A DNA stretch of 64,000 nucleotides from Bacteroidota bacterium (lineage in GTDB: Bacteria; Bacteroidota; Ignavibacteria; Ignavibacteriales; Ignavibacteriaceae): assembly GCA_020161395.1 (NCBI GenBank), contig JAIUOE010000002.1, positions 434,001-498,000 of the forward strand, in the 5' to 3' direction. A program made the position numbers and the translations under genes. A model generated the notes under the pieces. It was not told the DNA's origin, searched no databases, and saw only the letters and a list, made by a program, of their open reading frames with translations. Positions 36,124-44,389 of the stretch are shown piece by piece; position 1 is the first letter of the stretch; each line of letters opens with the position of its first letter.

Positions 36124-36759
36124 ATGATCAAAGATGTACACTATTGGGATTACTTCAATTCCCTCACCCAAGGTAACAAACACCGGTGCAGAGAAATTGT
36201 AGTATCCCTCGCTGAAGAAAAAACTGATATCAAAGATATCTACATTAACCTCCTGCAGAAATCCCTCTACAAAATCGGGAAAATGTGGGAAGAAGGCAAA
36301 ATATCCATTGCCGAAGAGCATGTAGCCACCAAAATAACCGAGTATCTGGTGGATATTTCCTGCGAACTCTACGCTAAATCACCTTCGAACGGCAGAACCA
36401 TTCTTCTTACCGGTGTGGACAAAGATTTCCACGACATAGGTGCCAGAATGGTAGCGAACATCTTCGAACTTCAGGGATGGACTGCGGTCTTTCTCGGAGG
36501 AAACACCCCCAAAAGGGAAGTTCTCAACATGATCGAATCCACAAAACCTGAAATTGTCGGCATCACATACAGTCTCTATATAAACTTTTTAAGATTCATC
36601 GAACTTCTTGATGCCATCAGCACACAGTTTCCAAACCAGAAAATCCTCATCGGCGGCCAGGGTCTCTCATCCGACACCAACAACACCCTCGCCAAATACC
36701 CGAATGCCGAATACATCTGCTCCCTCACCGAGCTGGAGAAAAAACTGGTTAAGTATTAG
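36124..36759 (+). CDS. Stand-alone B12-binding protein with CarH-like W-x9-EH motif
   Basis: 211 residues. Residues about 10-80 form the helical cap of B12-binding proteins with Trp55, then Glu65-His66 in 'MWEEGKISIAEEHVATKI', which fits W-x9-EH of CarH/LitR photoreceptors. The Rossmann domain has D-x-H-x-x-G (Asp101, His103, Gly106 in 'DKDFHDIGARM') and 'FLGGNTPKREV'. In CarH the residue after Trp is His; here it is Glu56. No MerR DNA-binding domain is present. It may be a corrinoid sensor or adaptor. It follows nfu by 60 bases on the same strand. Confidence 0.9.
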   Translation: MIKDVHYWDYFNSLTQGNKHRCREIVVSLAEEKTDIKDIYINLLQKSLYKIGKMWEEGKISIAEEHVATKITEYLVDISCELYAKSPSNGRTILLTGVDKDFHDIGARMVANIFELQGWTAVFLGGNTPKREVLNMIESTKPEIVGITYSLYINFLRFIELLDAISTQFPNQKILIGGQGLSSDTNNTLAKYPNAEYICSLTELEKKLVKY

Positions 36760-36858
36760 TTATGATTTATGAATTATGAATTGATGGTAAATCAAGGCGG
36801 GCGGTTTCCATTTTGATTTACACGCACTAATAACTCATAAGTCATAATTCATAACTAA
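36756..36858. repeat. Nested inverted repeat / long hairpin after the B12-binding gene
   Basis: Outer arms of about 24 bases (36756-36779 and 36835-36858, TTAGTTATGA...) pair with a few mismatches; a second, perfect pair GTAAATCAA / TTGATTTAC (36787-36795 and 36813-36821) is nested inside. The left arm begins inside the stop codon of the preceding gene. After the right arm comes ATATCGG and a six-T run, so it could also end transcription. It looks like a small MITE-like or simple palindromic element. Confidence 0.7.
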
Positions 36859-36939
36859 TATCGGTTTTTTCTCTCCCGAATTATTCTTAAATTGGGTTTT
36901 CAATAATTGATCATATTGTAAAAATACCGAGTCAATTAA

Positions 36940-37701
36940 ATGATACCCGGACTTCAAAGCCAGTCATTTTTTAATTTCATGGTGACAGTAGTGAGTGAGT
37001 TTATTTCCAAGAGAGAAATAAAGCACATCACTTATGCTGTCGTTTACCGGCAGATACTGTTTACCGGATTTGAAGCTTTGTCTATCATCACTCTTGCGGC
37101 TGTTGCTGTGGGTGCTGTGATCATCATTCAGGGTAACTCGGTTCTCTCCAATTTCTCACAAAGTCCGATGTATTACACCATTCTCGTGGCGATTATACCG
37201 CGGGAATTAAGTACTCTTCTTACAGCTCTTATTGTGATTGCCCGTTCAGGTACTGCCATTTCGACAGAGCTCGGGAACATGAACATCAACAATGAAACGC
37301 TGGCGATCTACTCATTTGGCATTTCACCGGTAGCCTATCTCGCTGTTCCCCGTGTAATCGGGATGGTAATTTCTGTAGTATGCCTTACAATTTATTTTAA
37401 TGTTGCTGCTTTCGCAACGAGCGGATTTGTGAGTTTTCTTTCGGCTGCCGTGATTCCGACACAGTTCCTTTATGATCTTTTTACCGCGCTTAGTGTTACC
37501 GATCTTCTAATCAGTGTGGTTAAATCGGCTTTCTTCGGATTTTTTATCGGAGTTATTGCGTGCTATAACGGCTTCAAGGTGCAAAAGGCGATTACAGAAG
37601 TGCCGCAGAGAACAATAAAAACAGTAGTTAACTCGGTGGCAACACTCGTAATTCTGGATATTACCGTAACTGCTTTATTCTATCTTTTTCTCTATGATTA
37701 G
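36940..37701 (+). CDS. Second MlaE-type ABC permease
   Basis: 253 residues with MlaE-type membrane topology. The core 'IPRELSTLLTALIVIARSGTAISTELGNM' (about residues 85-113) and 'YSFGISPVAYLAVPRVIGMVIS' correspond to the MlaE signature, but several conserved residues differ from the copy at 19142 (RELGPVLTAL is RELSTLLTAL; AGRVSSGIGAELGSM is IARSGTAISTELGNM). It heads a four-gene unit with a degenerate ATPase, an MCE protein and a TPR lipoprotein. The start of the ATPase gene overlaps its end by 8 bases. Confidence 0.87.
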   Translation: MIPGLQSQSFFNFMVTVVSEFISKREIKHITYAVVYRQILFTGFEALSIITLAAVAVGAVIIIQGNSVLSNFSQSPMYYTILVAIIPRELSTLLTALIVIARSGTAISTELGNMNINNETLAIYSFGISPVAYLAVPRVIGMVISVVCLTIYFNVAAFATSGFVSFLSAAVIPTQFLYDLFTALSVTDLLISVVKSAFFGFFIGVIACYNGFKVQKAITEVPQRTIKTVVNSVATLVILDITVTALFYLFLYD

Positions 37702-38431
37702 TCTTAAGCTCGAAAATGTGACATGTACCCGTGAGGGACAAACTGTAGTAAGCTCATTTTCTGCCGACCTGACGGAATCAAAACTTACTGCCATTCTGTC
37801 GGATTCCGAGGAGTCTGCCGTCGCATTTCTTCGTCTTGTTGCAGGTCTGCAAAAGCCTCCAGCCGGTACCCTGATATATAACGGAGAAAATTTCTACGAT
37901 AAAAGCCCGGAAGATCAATCTAAAATTTTACGACACAACAGCTACATTTTCGACTCAGGGGGAGTTGTTTCAAACCTGTCAGTTTCCGAGAATATTCTTC
38001 TTCCATTCGATTTCATAAATTATTCGGTGCCGGAAAAGGAAAAATTCGCAAAGATTGATGAATTATTAAAATTTTTCGAACTCGATTCAGAACTTCTTCA
38101 GAAACGGCCCTCGATGCTTACCAAGGGAGAGATAAAACTGATCAACTATATCAGGGCGTATCTTATCAGTCCTGAGATGGTTTTTATCGAATCACCTTTT
38201 GCAAGGATGATGAAACAAACAGCCGGTTTAATCGAAAAAATAATTGTGGAGACAGCTTATGAAAAGGGTATTCCCCATTTCTTCTCGAAAAACAACAATT
38301 CAAGTCTTGTTGAGAAAGCTGACACAATAATTTTAATAAAAAAAGGTGAAGCAACACTTCACAAAAGAGGTGTCGACTTCACCGACAAGTTTGACTACCC
38401 GAAATTTTACGATCAAAAAGAGATCAAATAA
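37694..38431 (+). CDS. Catalytically degenerate ABC ATPase-like protein of the second Mla operon
   Basis: 245 residues in register with MlaF-type ABC ATPases over the full length, but all nucleotide motifs are lost. Walker A is 'LSDSEESAVAFLRLVAGL' (residues 35-52), with Ala42 where Lys is expected; the signature is 'LTKGEIKLI' instead of LSGGQ; Walker B and the catalytic Glu are 'FIESPF' instead of LDEP; the H-switch region is 'FFSKNNN'. The frame is intact with no stop and normal codon use, so it is a maintained protein rather than a pseudogene. It probably acts as a structural subunit, perhaps with MlaF from 19909 (inference). Confidence 0.85.
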   Translation: MISLKLENVTCTREGQTVVSSFSADLTESKLTAILSDSEESAVAFLRLVAGLQKPPAGTLIYNGENFYDKSPEDQSKILRHNSYIFDSGGVVSNLSVSENILLPFDFINYSVPEKEKFAKIDELLKFFELDSELLQKRPSMLTKGEIKLINYIRAYLISPEMVFIESPFARMMKQTAGLIEKIIVETAYEKGIPHFFSKNNNSSLVEKADTIILIKKGEATLHKRGVDFTDKFDYPKFYDQKEIK

Positions 38432-38432
38432 T

Positions 38433-39494
38433 ATGTCAAAATTACGATATACAAAGATCCTTGTGATCTCATTCATTGCACTCGCTGTTTTTGCCGTGGC
38501 AAGTCTCACTCTTTCCATCCTGATCAGTGAGAAGGTTTTTTCCACCAAACTTAACTTTCGGGCAAAATTTTCTGATGCTACCGGTTTGAAAGGGAATGTC
38601 CCTGTTATCTTTAAAGGTTTTAAGATTGGCTACCTCAATAATCTTACTCTTGGAGCTGATAACAATATTTATGCCGATCTGAACATCTATGAGGACTACA
38701 GAAATCTCATCAGAGACAACTGCATTCTCTATAAAAATGTGAATTTCATTACTTCAGTTACAAATATCCTCCTTCTCACAGGTACGGGAAAAAGCAGACT
38801 CCTCGAGCAGGGTTCCATGATTCCGGGTTTTGATACACGGGAGGGTAAAGCCATGCAAAGGCTTCACAATGTGGAATATCAGGGAGAGGTGATAAATGCC
38901 TTCATGTTCAAGATAGAAGCATTTTTGGATGAAGTAAATCCACAGATTTCCCCCGGTGCCGGGGAGGCAAATTCCGGTATAATGAATGCACTTAAATCGA
39001 TTGATTCAACCTTCGGGAAGATTAACTCGATTATCACCAATGTTGACAAAACTGTTGCTATGGTGAAAGACGGTCTTGCCGGAAGCAAGTCAGGTGTTTT
39101 TGGCGGTATGGCACAACTCGACAACCTTATGAGCGAACTTGTTGCCACCACAAAGAATGCCCGCGGTCTGATGGGGAGGCTCGATGCCACATTGGTCAAT
39201 TATCAGAGACCTGACAGCCTTGCAATCAAAATGATTGACCCTACCGGAGAAACTTTCCTGAAGCCCGTGAAGACCTCTCTCAACTCAATAAACGAGCTTC
39301 TTCCTGAAATCAATAAACTCCTTGTGTATTCAAATGACCAGACTACTAATTTATCCCTGATTCAGGAAAAAATAAAAAAAGTGCTCGATGATCTTCAGGT
39401 CACACTTCAGATTATTAATAAGAACCCGATTATAAATTTTGGCACAAACATCAACAACAAAAAAGTTGAGCAGGGAAAGAAGAGGCCAAGATGA
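38433..39494 (+). CDS. MCE (MlaD-type) protein of the second Mla operon
   Basis: 353 residues from the ATG at 38433, 1 base after the ATPase-like stop; the frame extends upstream but that part only repeats the preceding gene. An N-terminal membrane anchor (about 8-33) precedes one MCE domain ('LNFRAKFSDATGLKGNVPVIFKGFKIGYLN', 'NFITSVTNILLLTGTGKSRLLEQGSMIPG'). A long helical region with 'AMVKDGLAGSKSGVFGGMAQLDNLMSELV' follows. It is the periplasmic lipid-binding part of this transport system. The last four bases overlap the lipoprotein gene. Confidence 0.88.
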   Translation: MSKLRYTKILVISFIALAVFAVASLTLSILISEKVFSTKLNFRAKFSDATGLKGNVPVIFKGFKIGYLNNLTLGADNNIYADLNIYEDYRNLIRDNCILYKNVNFITSVTNILLLTGTGKSRLLEQGSMIPGFDTREGKAMQRLHNVEYQGEVINAFMFKIEAFLDEVNPQISPGAGEANSGIMNALKSIDSTFGKINSIITNVDKTVAMVKDGLAGSKSGVFGGMAQLDNLMSELVATTKNARGLMGRLDATLVNYQRPDSLAIKMIDPTGETFLKPVKTSLNSINELLPEINKLLVYSNDQTTNLSLIQEKIKKVLDDLQVTLQIINKNPIINFGTNINNKKVEQGKKRPR

Positions 39495-40453
39495 AAAAAA
39501 TTCTTCTCTTTTTAGCTCTGGTTTCTCCCCTCTTTCTGTCGGGTTGCTTCTCTTCAACAGTGATTGATGAACAGAAGACAGCATCGCAAAGTGACGGGGA
39601 CGATTTCTTCAACCTCGCAAACGACCTGATAAACCGGAACAAAACGGGTCCGGCTCTTATTTCCCTTGATGAGGCTTTCAACAGCTATTCACTTCTCGAT
39701 GATGTTTCCGGGAAAACAAAAGTTCTTCTAAAAAAGGCAAACATCTACGCTTCGATGGGTGATTACAAAAAGGGAGACAGCATCCTCTCAGCGGAGTTTC
39801 TTTTATTGCCCGGCAGAAGTGATTCGATAAATTACCTTAATTCCCTCTCGGAATACTACTACACTTCGCAAAGATATGACAGTGTTATAGCCCTTTCGAA
39901 GAAATTCAAGGAACAGTATTTTTCCTCTTCACTCGCTCTTATTTCAACAGCTTATCTTGCGCTTTCAAAATTTGCAGTTAAAGCTGATTACGGGATCGAA
40001 CTGACGAATCTCAACAGTGCTTTTGTTGCTTTCGACCGTGATTCCCGATACCCGGGTGACCAGCTGGCCTTTTCATACTACACACGGGCGTTTATTGCTT
40101 TGGCGGAAGGTAAAACCGAAGAGGCTTCGTTCTGGGGTGGAAAGGCGTATGATCAGGACTTGAATAATGAAGACTATCTCGCCATAGCTTATGATTTGGA
40201 ATTCCTCGGAAAGGTAGCTGAGAAGAAGGGTAATCCCGATAAGGCATCCGGTTATTTCAAACGGGCATCTGATTCTTACTTTGCACTCGGTATTGAGGAG
40301 CCAGCAATCGTCTGCGAGGTGAAAAGCCTCATTCACCGGTTAAATACAAAAGGCGATAATCCATTTCTGAAAAATCGCCTCAAATTTCTTAAGGACAGAA
40401 TAAAAGATCCAAACCTGCTGGGTGAGATCGAAAAAATCGTCCCTAAACAGTAA
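39491..40453 (+). CDS. TPR-like lipoprotein of the second Mla operon
   Basis: 320 residues. A lipoprotein signal ('PLFLSGCFSST', lipid Cys near 19) is followed by helical repeats of TPR type ('KVLLKKANIYASMGDYKKGDSIL', 'AFIALAEGKTEEASFWGGKAYDQD', 'GKVAEKKGNPDKASGYFKRASDSYF'). It overlaps the MCE gene by 4 bases, so it is likely an outer- or inner-membrane-anchored periplasmic partner of that MCE complex. No catalytic motif is visible. Its end overlaps the convergent gltX end by 11 bases. Confidence 0.8.
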   Translation: MKKILLFLALVSPLFLSGCFSSTVIDEQKTASQSDGDDFFNLANDLINRNKTGPALISLDEAFNSYSLLDDVSGKTKVLLKKANIYASMGDYKKGDSILSAEFLLLPGRSDSINYLNSLSEYYYTSQRYDSVIALSKKFKEQYFSSSLALISTAYLALSKFAVKADYGIELTNLNSAFVAFDRDSRYPGDQLAFSYYTRAFIALAEGKTEEASFWGGKAYDQDLNNEDYLAIAYDLEFLGKVAEKKGNPDKASGYFKRASDSYFALGIEEPAIVCEVKSLIHRLNTKGDNPFLKNRLKFLKDRIKDPNLLGEIEKIVPKQ

Positions 40454-41903
40454 GTTTTTTACTTCCCGTTTCAATTCGGAAAAGCACTTCATCTTTTCCA
40501 AGAGCATCGAGTATCTCGAACAGTCCTGGACCCGATGACACTCCGGATACCAGAAGCCTTACGGGGTGTATCAGCTTTCCTGCTCCGACACCGTTTTCCT
40601 CTGCTGCGCTTCTGAGAGCTGTTTCCCAGTCTTCCTTGGAAGGTGCATCCATTGCATTTATTTTTGCAGAATAAGCCTCCATCAATTTTGGAGTATCTTC
40701 CTTCCAACCCTTTTGAACACCCTTTTCTTCATACGAATCGGGACGGGAGAAGAAATATGGTGCATTTACGGGAATCTCTTTTATGAACTTCACTCTTTCC
40801 TTCATACATGAAACGACCTTGGTCAGATAATCTTCAGTAATTTTTTCTGTCAAAGTCATCTCCTGAGCTATCAGTTCTTCGCGGAGCAGACGGGCAAGTT
40901 CGTTATCAGTCTTCGATCTCAAATGTTCCGCATTCAGCCAGTCGAGTTTCTCGAGATTAAAAACGGCACCCGATTTGTTTATTCTCTCGAGCGAAAATGA
41001 AGCGATCAGTTCATCCATATTATAGAATTCCCTGTCGTCACCGGCATTCCAGCCCAAAAGGGAGATAAAATTGATCAATGCCTCTTTCAGATATCCTTTG
41101 GCACGGTAGTCTTCAACCGCCACATCACCCTGTCTCTTGCTCAGCTTTGAACGATCGGGATTCAGAAGAAGCGGCAGATGTGCAAATACAGGCACTTCCC
41201 AACCGAATGCTTCATAGAGGAGCACATGCTTAGGAGTCGAGGGCAACCATTCTTCACCGCGAATGGTGTGTGTAATCTTCATCAGGTGGTCATCAACCAC
41301 ATTAGCGAGGTGATATGTCGGAAATCCGTCACTTTTTATCAGAACCTGATCGTCTATAATTGAAGTATCAAAATCGATATTTCCTCTTATAATATCCTTT
41401 ACGAGTACTTTGCTGCCGTGTCTGACATTCATACGAACAACATAGGGGATACCCGAAGCAAGTTTTTCTGTCACTTCCTCTTTGGAAAGCTTCAGGCAGT
41501 GTTTGTCGTAAACAGTCTGTTCGTTCCGGGCTTTTTGAGCCTCTCTCAGAGTGTCGAGTCTCTCTTTGGAGCAGAAACAGTAGTAGGCATGTCCCGACTC
41601 GAGAAGTTTGTCCGTGTGTTCTTTGTAGATGTGCGGCCGTTCCGACTGTGTGTAGGGCCCGTACTCACCCTCGATTCCCGGACCTTCATCATAATGCAGG
41701 CCCGACCACTCGAGAGTTGAAATAAGATTTTCCACGGCTCCGGGAACATACCGCGTGCGATCGGTGTCCTCAATTCTGAGGATAAACTTTCCACCCGATT
41801 GTCTGGCGAAAAGGTAGTTGTAAAGTGCGGTTCTTAGTCCCCCGATGTGTAAATAACCGGTAGGGCTGGGGGCAAACCTTACCCTTGGGTATTCTGATAT
41901 CAT
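40443..41903 (-). CDS. gltX: Glutamyl-tRNA synthetase
   Basis: 486 residues, full length. The class-I HIGH motif is 'APSPTGYLHIGGLRTALYNYLFAR' split around residues 11-34; the KMSKS motif is 'KLSKRQGDVAV'. The C-terminal anticodon-binding helices are complete. It charges tRNA(Glu), and tRNA(Gln) in organisms that use the GatB route found elsewhere in this window. The zinc-binding cysteines common in some GltX ('YCFCSKERL') are partly present. It converges with the TPR lipoprotein gene with an 11-base overlap. Confidence 0.96.
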   Translation of the reverse strand: MISEYPRVRFAPSPTGYLHIGGLRTALYNYLFARQSGGKFILRIEDTDRTRYVPGAVENLISTLEWSGLHYDEGPGIEGEYGPYTQSERPHIYKEHTDKLLESGHAYYCFCSKERLDTLREAQKARNEQTVYDKHCLKLSKEEVTEKLASGIPYVVRMNVRHGSKVLVKDIIRGNIDFDTSIIDDQVLIKSDGFPTYHLANVVDDHLMKITHTIRGEEWLPSTPKHVLLYEAFGWEVPVFAHLPLLLNPDRSKLSKRQGDVAVEDYRAKGYLKEALINFISLLGWNAGDDREFYNMDELIASFSLERINKSGAVFNLEKLDWLNAEHLRSKTDNELARLLREELIAQEMTLTEKITEDYLTKVVSCMKERVKFIKEIPVNAPYFFSRPDSYEEKGVQKGWKEDTPKLMEAYSAKINAMDAPSKEDWETALRSAAEENGVGAGKLIHPVRLLVSGVSSGPGLFEILDALGKDEVLFRIETGSKKLTV

Positions 41904-41933
41904 TTAACGCTTTATTCCTGTAGAATTCACCGG

Positions 41934-44306
41934 TTAAGCCGGATTGTTTGTATATTTCTTTACTTTTTCAATAAACTCAACGCTGTCGATCGGTTTTGGG
42001 ATATAATCTGTTGCACCGGCGTCAATACATTTTTCGCGGTCACCTTTCATTGCGAATGCAGTAAGAGCGATTATCGGAGTATCTTTATACTCGGGCATCT
42101 GTCTAACCCGTTCGGTCGCTTCAAAACCGTTCATGACCGGCATCTGCATATCCATCAGGATGATGTCATATTTCATCTTTTTAGCCTGTTCCACAGCCTC
42201 GGCGCCATTTTCACAAACCGTTACATTATTGAAACCGTTCTTTCTGAGAAGACGGGTAACAATAATCTGAGAGTGTTTGTAATCTTCCACAAGAAGAATT
42301 ACGGGACCTGTTGGCTCGGGAGCTGCTGCTGCCTGACCTGTGCCACCTGAAGCGGCACCACCGGTATTCGAAACAGGTTCGGTTCTGTTAACCATTCTGC
42401 TTATTGTATCAGCGAGGTCTTCAATTTTCGTACTTTTTTTGTCGAGAAGCTCTGTGAAAAGTCCGTTAATCTTTGCGAGGTCTTCCTCATAATTCTCTTT
42501 GCCGGTGTAAATAATGATCGGCAGACTTGCAAAACGGGAGTTTGATTTAATCTCTTTTATCAGCTCAAAACCGTTCATCTGAGGCATGTCGAGATCGACT
42601 ATCGCCAGATCGAGGTCCATGTTGGCAATCTTTGCAGGTACTTCGTATGAGAAGTTTTCAGCGACAGGATTGAAACCTGCCGACTGTATCGCCTCTTTTA
42701 CAAGATTTAGAGTGTTCAGGTCATCATCCACGCAGAGGACATTGGCATCGCGCCTCAATTTGTAGCTCGTCAGCACTTCAACAAGGTCTTTATAGCTGAT
42801 CGGTTTTACAAAATACTCTACCGATCCCATCAAAAACGCCTTTTGCTGCTCGGCTTCGACTGAACAGACAATCACAGGCGTATGTCTGTGAAGCTTGTTT
42901 TCCCTGATTTTCCGGAGGAGTTCGAGCCCGTTTATATCGGGAAGTGTAACATTAGTAATGATCGAAAGGAAACTTTCATTCTCAAGAATCTGCAATGCCT
43001 TCAAGCCGGCATTTACGATTGTGGGTTCATATCCCCATTTGTTGAGATAATTGCTGAGAAGTTTCGAAGTGGCGTAATCATCTTCAATGACAAGAACACG
43101 GTTGTTCTGGCTTGCGGGTTTGGGAAGTGATTCCATCTGGCTTGCAAACATCGAACTGCCGGTAAGCAGAAGATTTATGGAAATACTGACTCCCTGTCCA
43201 CTCTCCTTGCCAATTATGAGTTCACCTTTAAGGCTCTCAATGTATCTTTTGGCAAGATTGAGCGAGAGAGCTGAAACGCTGGTCAGTTTTCCTCTGCCGT
43301 CATGAATCTGGCTGATCCGGAATGCATCCTTCAGTTTCTCAGGAGGCATCATTAGTCCCGAATGATATACCTTGATTGTCAGAATCCCACTCAAGGATTC
43401 GGTAGCTGTTACTTCGATTCTGCCGTAAGGATTTTCATTCAACAAAAATGCAAGGATGGATGAGATTGCAGTTTTAAGTTTCTGTTGATCAGATTCAATT
43501 TCCTTAGGCACTGCTTCACCTATTGCAAACTGGAGTGAGGTAACATTGGCATCTGTTTTTTCTTTGAAACTTTTCTCGATTTCATCCAAAAGTCCCTTCA
43601 GTTCGAAAGGAGCATTCTGGACAACCGCACTTCCCGCGGCAACCTTTGAAATATCGATCAAATCATTAAGCAGACTGGATATCTTCTGAGCGTTATCCTT
43701 TATCAGCTTGACATACTCTGTCTGAACAGAACTCAATTTGTCATCATAAAGAAGCGATGCAAAGCCAAGAATGCTGTTTGCAGGAGTCCGAAGATCATTC
43801 GAAACATCGAGCAACAGTTTATTTATTGATGAATCGGAAGTGTAGGTGACGAATTTCGCGGAGCTCAACACTATCAGCAAAAATTTCCCGAGAACTTCTA
43901 TATTATCAATGTCACTTTGACTGAAAGGCGACTTCCGGGTCAGTTTCAAAACGAACTGTTCCTCTGAATTCCCCTTCATTTTCAGGCATCCCTCGTACAC
44001 CAGGAAATCGGTTGACTGAATCTGACATTTTTTGTCAATATCAAAAGAAGAAACACCCGATGAAGTGTCGTGAAGCTTGCAGACACCACAGACTGATTCA
44101 CTTCCGATGACAAGGCTCTTTTTTACATTGTCAGACTTGCCAATTAGCACCAGTTTATCGTTTACAGGTTTGAAAAGGGCGGCGGAGTAAAACTCAAATT
44201 CAGCAGAGATGAAGTTGCATAACTGATTCAGGAGGTTTTCCCCCGTGCTGTCAGACTGAAACAACTGATTTATTGATTTAAACAAGGATATGATATTCGA
44301 TTGCAT
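41934..44306 (-). CDS. Hybrid pseudo-histidine kinase with three receiver domains
   Basis: 790 residues, soluble. A GAF-like N-terminus (about 1-150) leads to a HisKA/HATPase-like core in which the phospho-His is replaced by Asn170 ('DVSNDLRTPANSILGF'), and the ATP-binding lid has lost its usual N- and G-boxes ('SSILAFLLNEN', 'VYHSGLMMPPEKL'). Receiver 1 has Asn452 where Asp is expected ('IITNVTLPDING'). Receiver 2 (Asp571, 'VDLDMPQMNG') and receiver 3 (Asp719, 'MDMQMPVMNG') keep the acceptor Asp and the CheY-like Lys region. An Ala/Gly/Pro linker (about 650-665) separates them. It likely gates phosphate received from another kinase. Confidence 0.9.
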   Translation of the reverse strand: MQSNIISLFKSINQLFQSDSTGENLLNQLCNFISAEFEFYSAALFKPVNDKLVLIGKSDNVKKSLVIGSESVCGVCKLHDTSSGVSSFDIDKKCQIQSTDFLVYEGCLKMKGNSEEQFVLKLTRKSPFSQSDIDNIEVLGKFLLIVLSSAKFVTYTSDSSINKLLLDVSNDLRTPANSILGFASLLYDDKLSSVQTEYVKLIKDNAQKISSLLNDLIDISKVAAGSAVVQNAPFELKGLLDEIEKSFKEKTDANVTSLQFAIGEAVPKEIESDQQKLKTAISSILAFLLNENPYGRIEVTATESLSGILTIKVYHSGLMMPPEKLKDAFRISQIHDGRGKLTSVSALSLNLAKRYIESLKGELIIGKESGQGVSISINLLLTGSSMFASQMESLPKPASQNNRVLVIEDDYATSKLLSNYLNKWGYEPTIVNAGLKALQILENESFLSIITNVTLPDINGLELLRKIRENKLHRHTPVIVCSVEAEQQKAFLMGSVEYFVKPISYKDLVEVLTSYKLRRDANVLCVDDDLNTLNLVKEAIQSAGFNPVAENFSYEVPAKIANMDLDLAIVDLDMPQMNGFELIKEIKSNSRFASLPIIIYTGKENYEEDLAKINGLFTELLDKKSTKIEDLADTISRMVNRTEPVSNTGGAASGGTGQAAAAPEPTGPVILLVEDYKHSQIIVTRLLRKNGFNNVTVCENGAEAVEQAKKMKYDIILMDMQMPVMNGFEATERVRQMPEYKDTPIIALTAFAMKGDREKCIDAGATDYIPKPIDSVEFIEKVKKYTNNPA

Positions 44307-44389
44307 CAGGCATACCGGGGTTCATTAATGAATTACATCAAGAACACAAATTAAACAGAAATTTAGAGAAAAAAAAGTACACTATGAAT

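Noticed and set aside
37694-38431. Pseudogene call for the degenerate ABC ATPase
   Set aside because: Full length, no stop or frameshift, tight overlaps with both neighbours; this looks like a maintained protein with a changed role.
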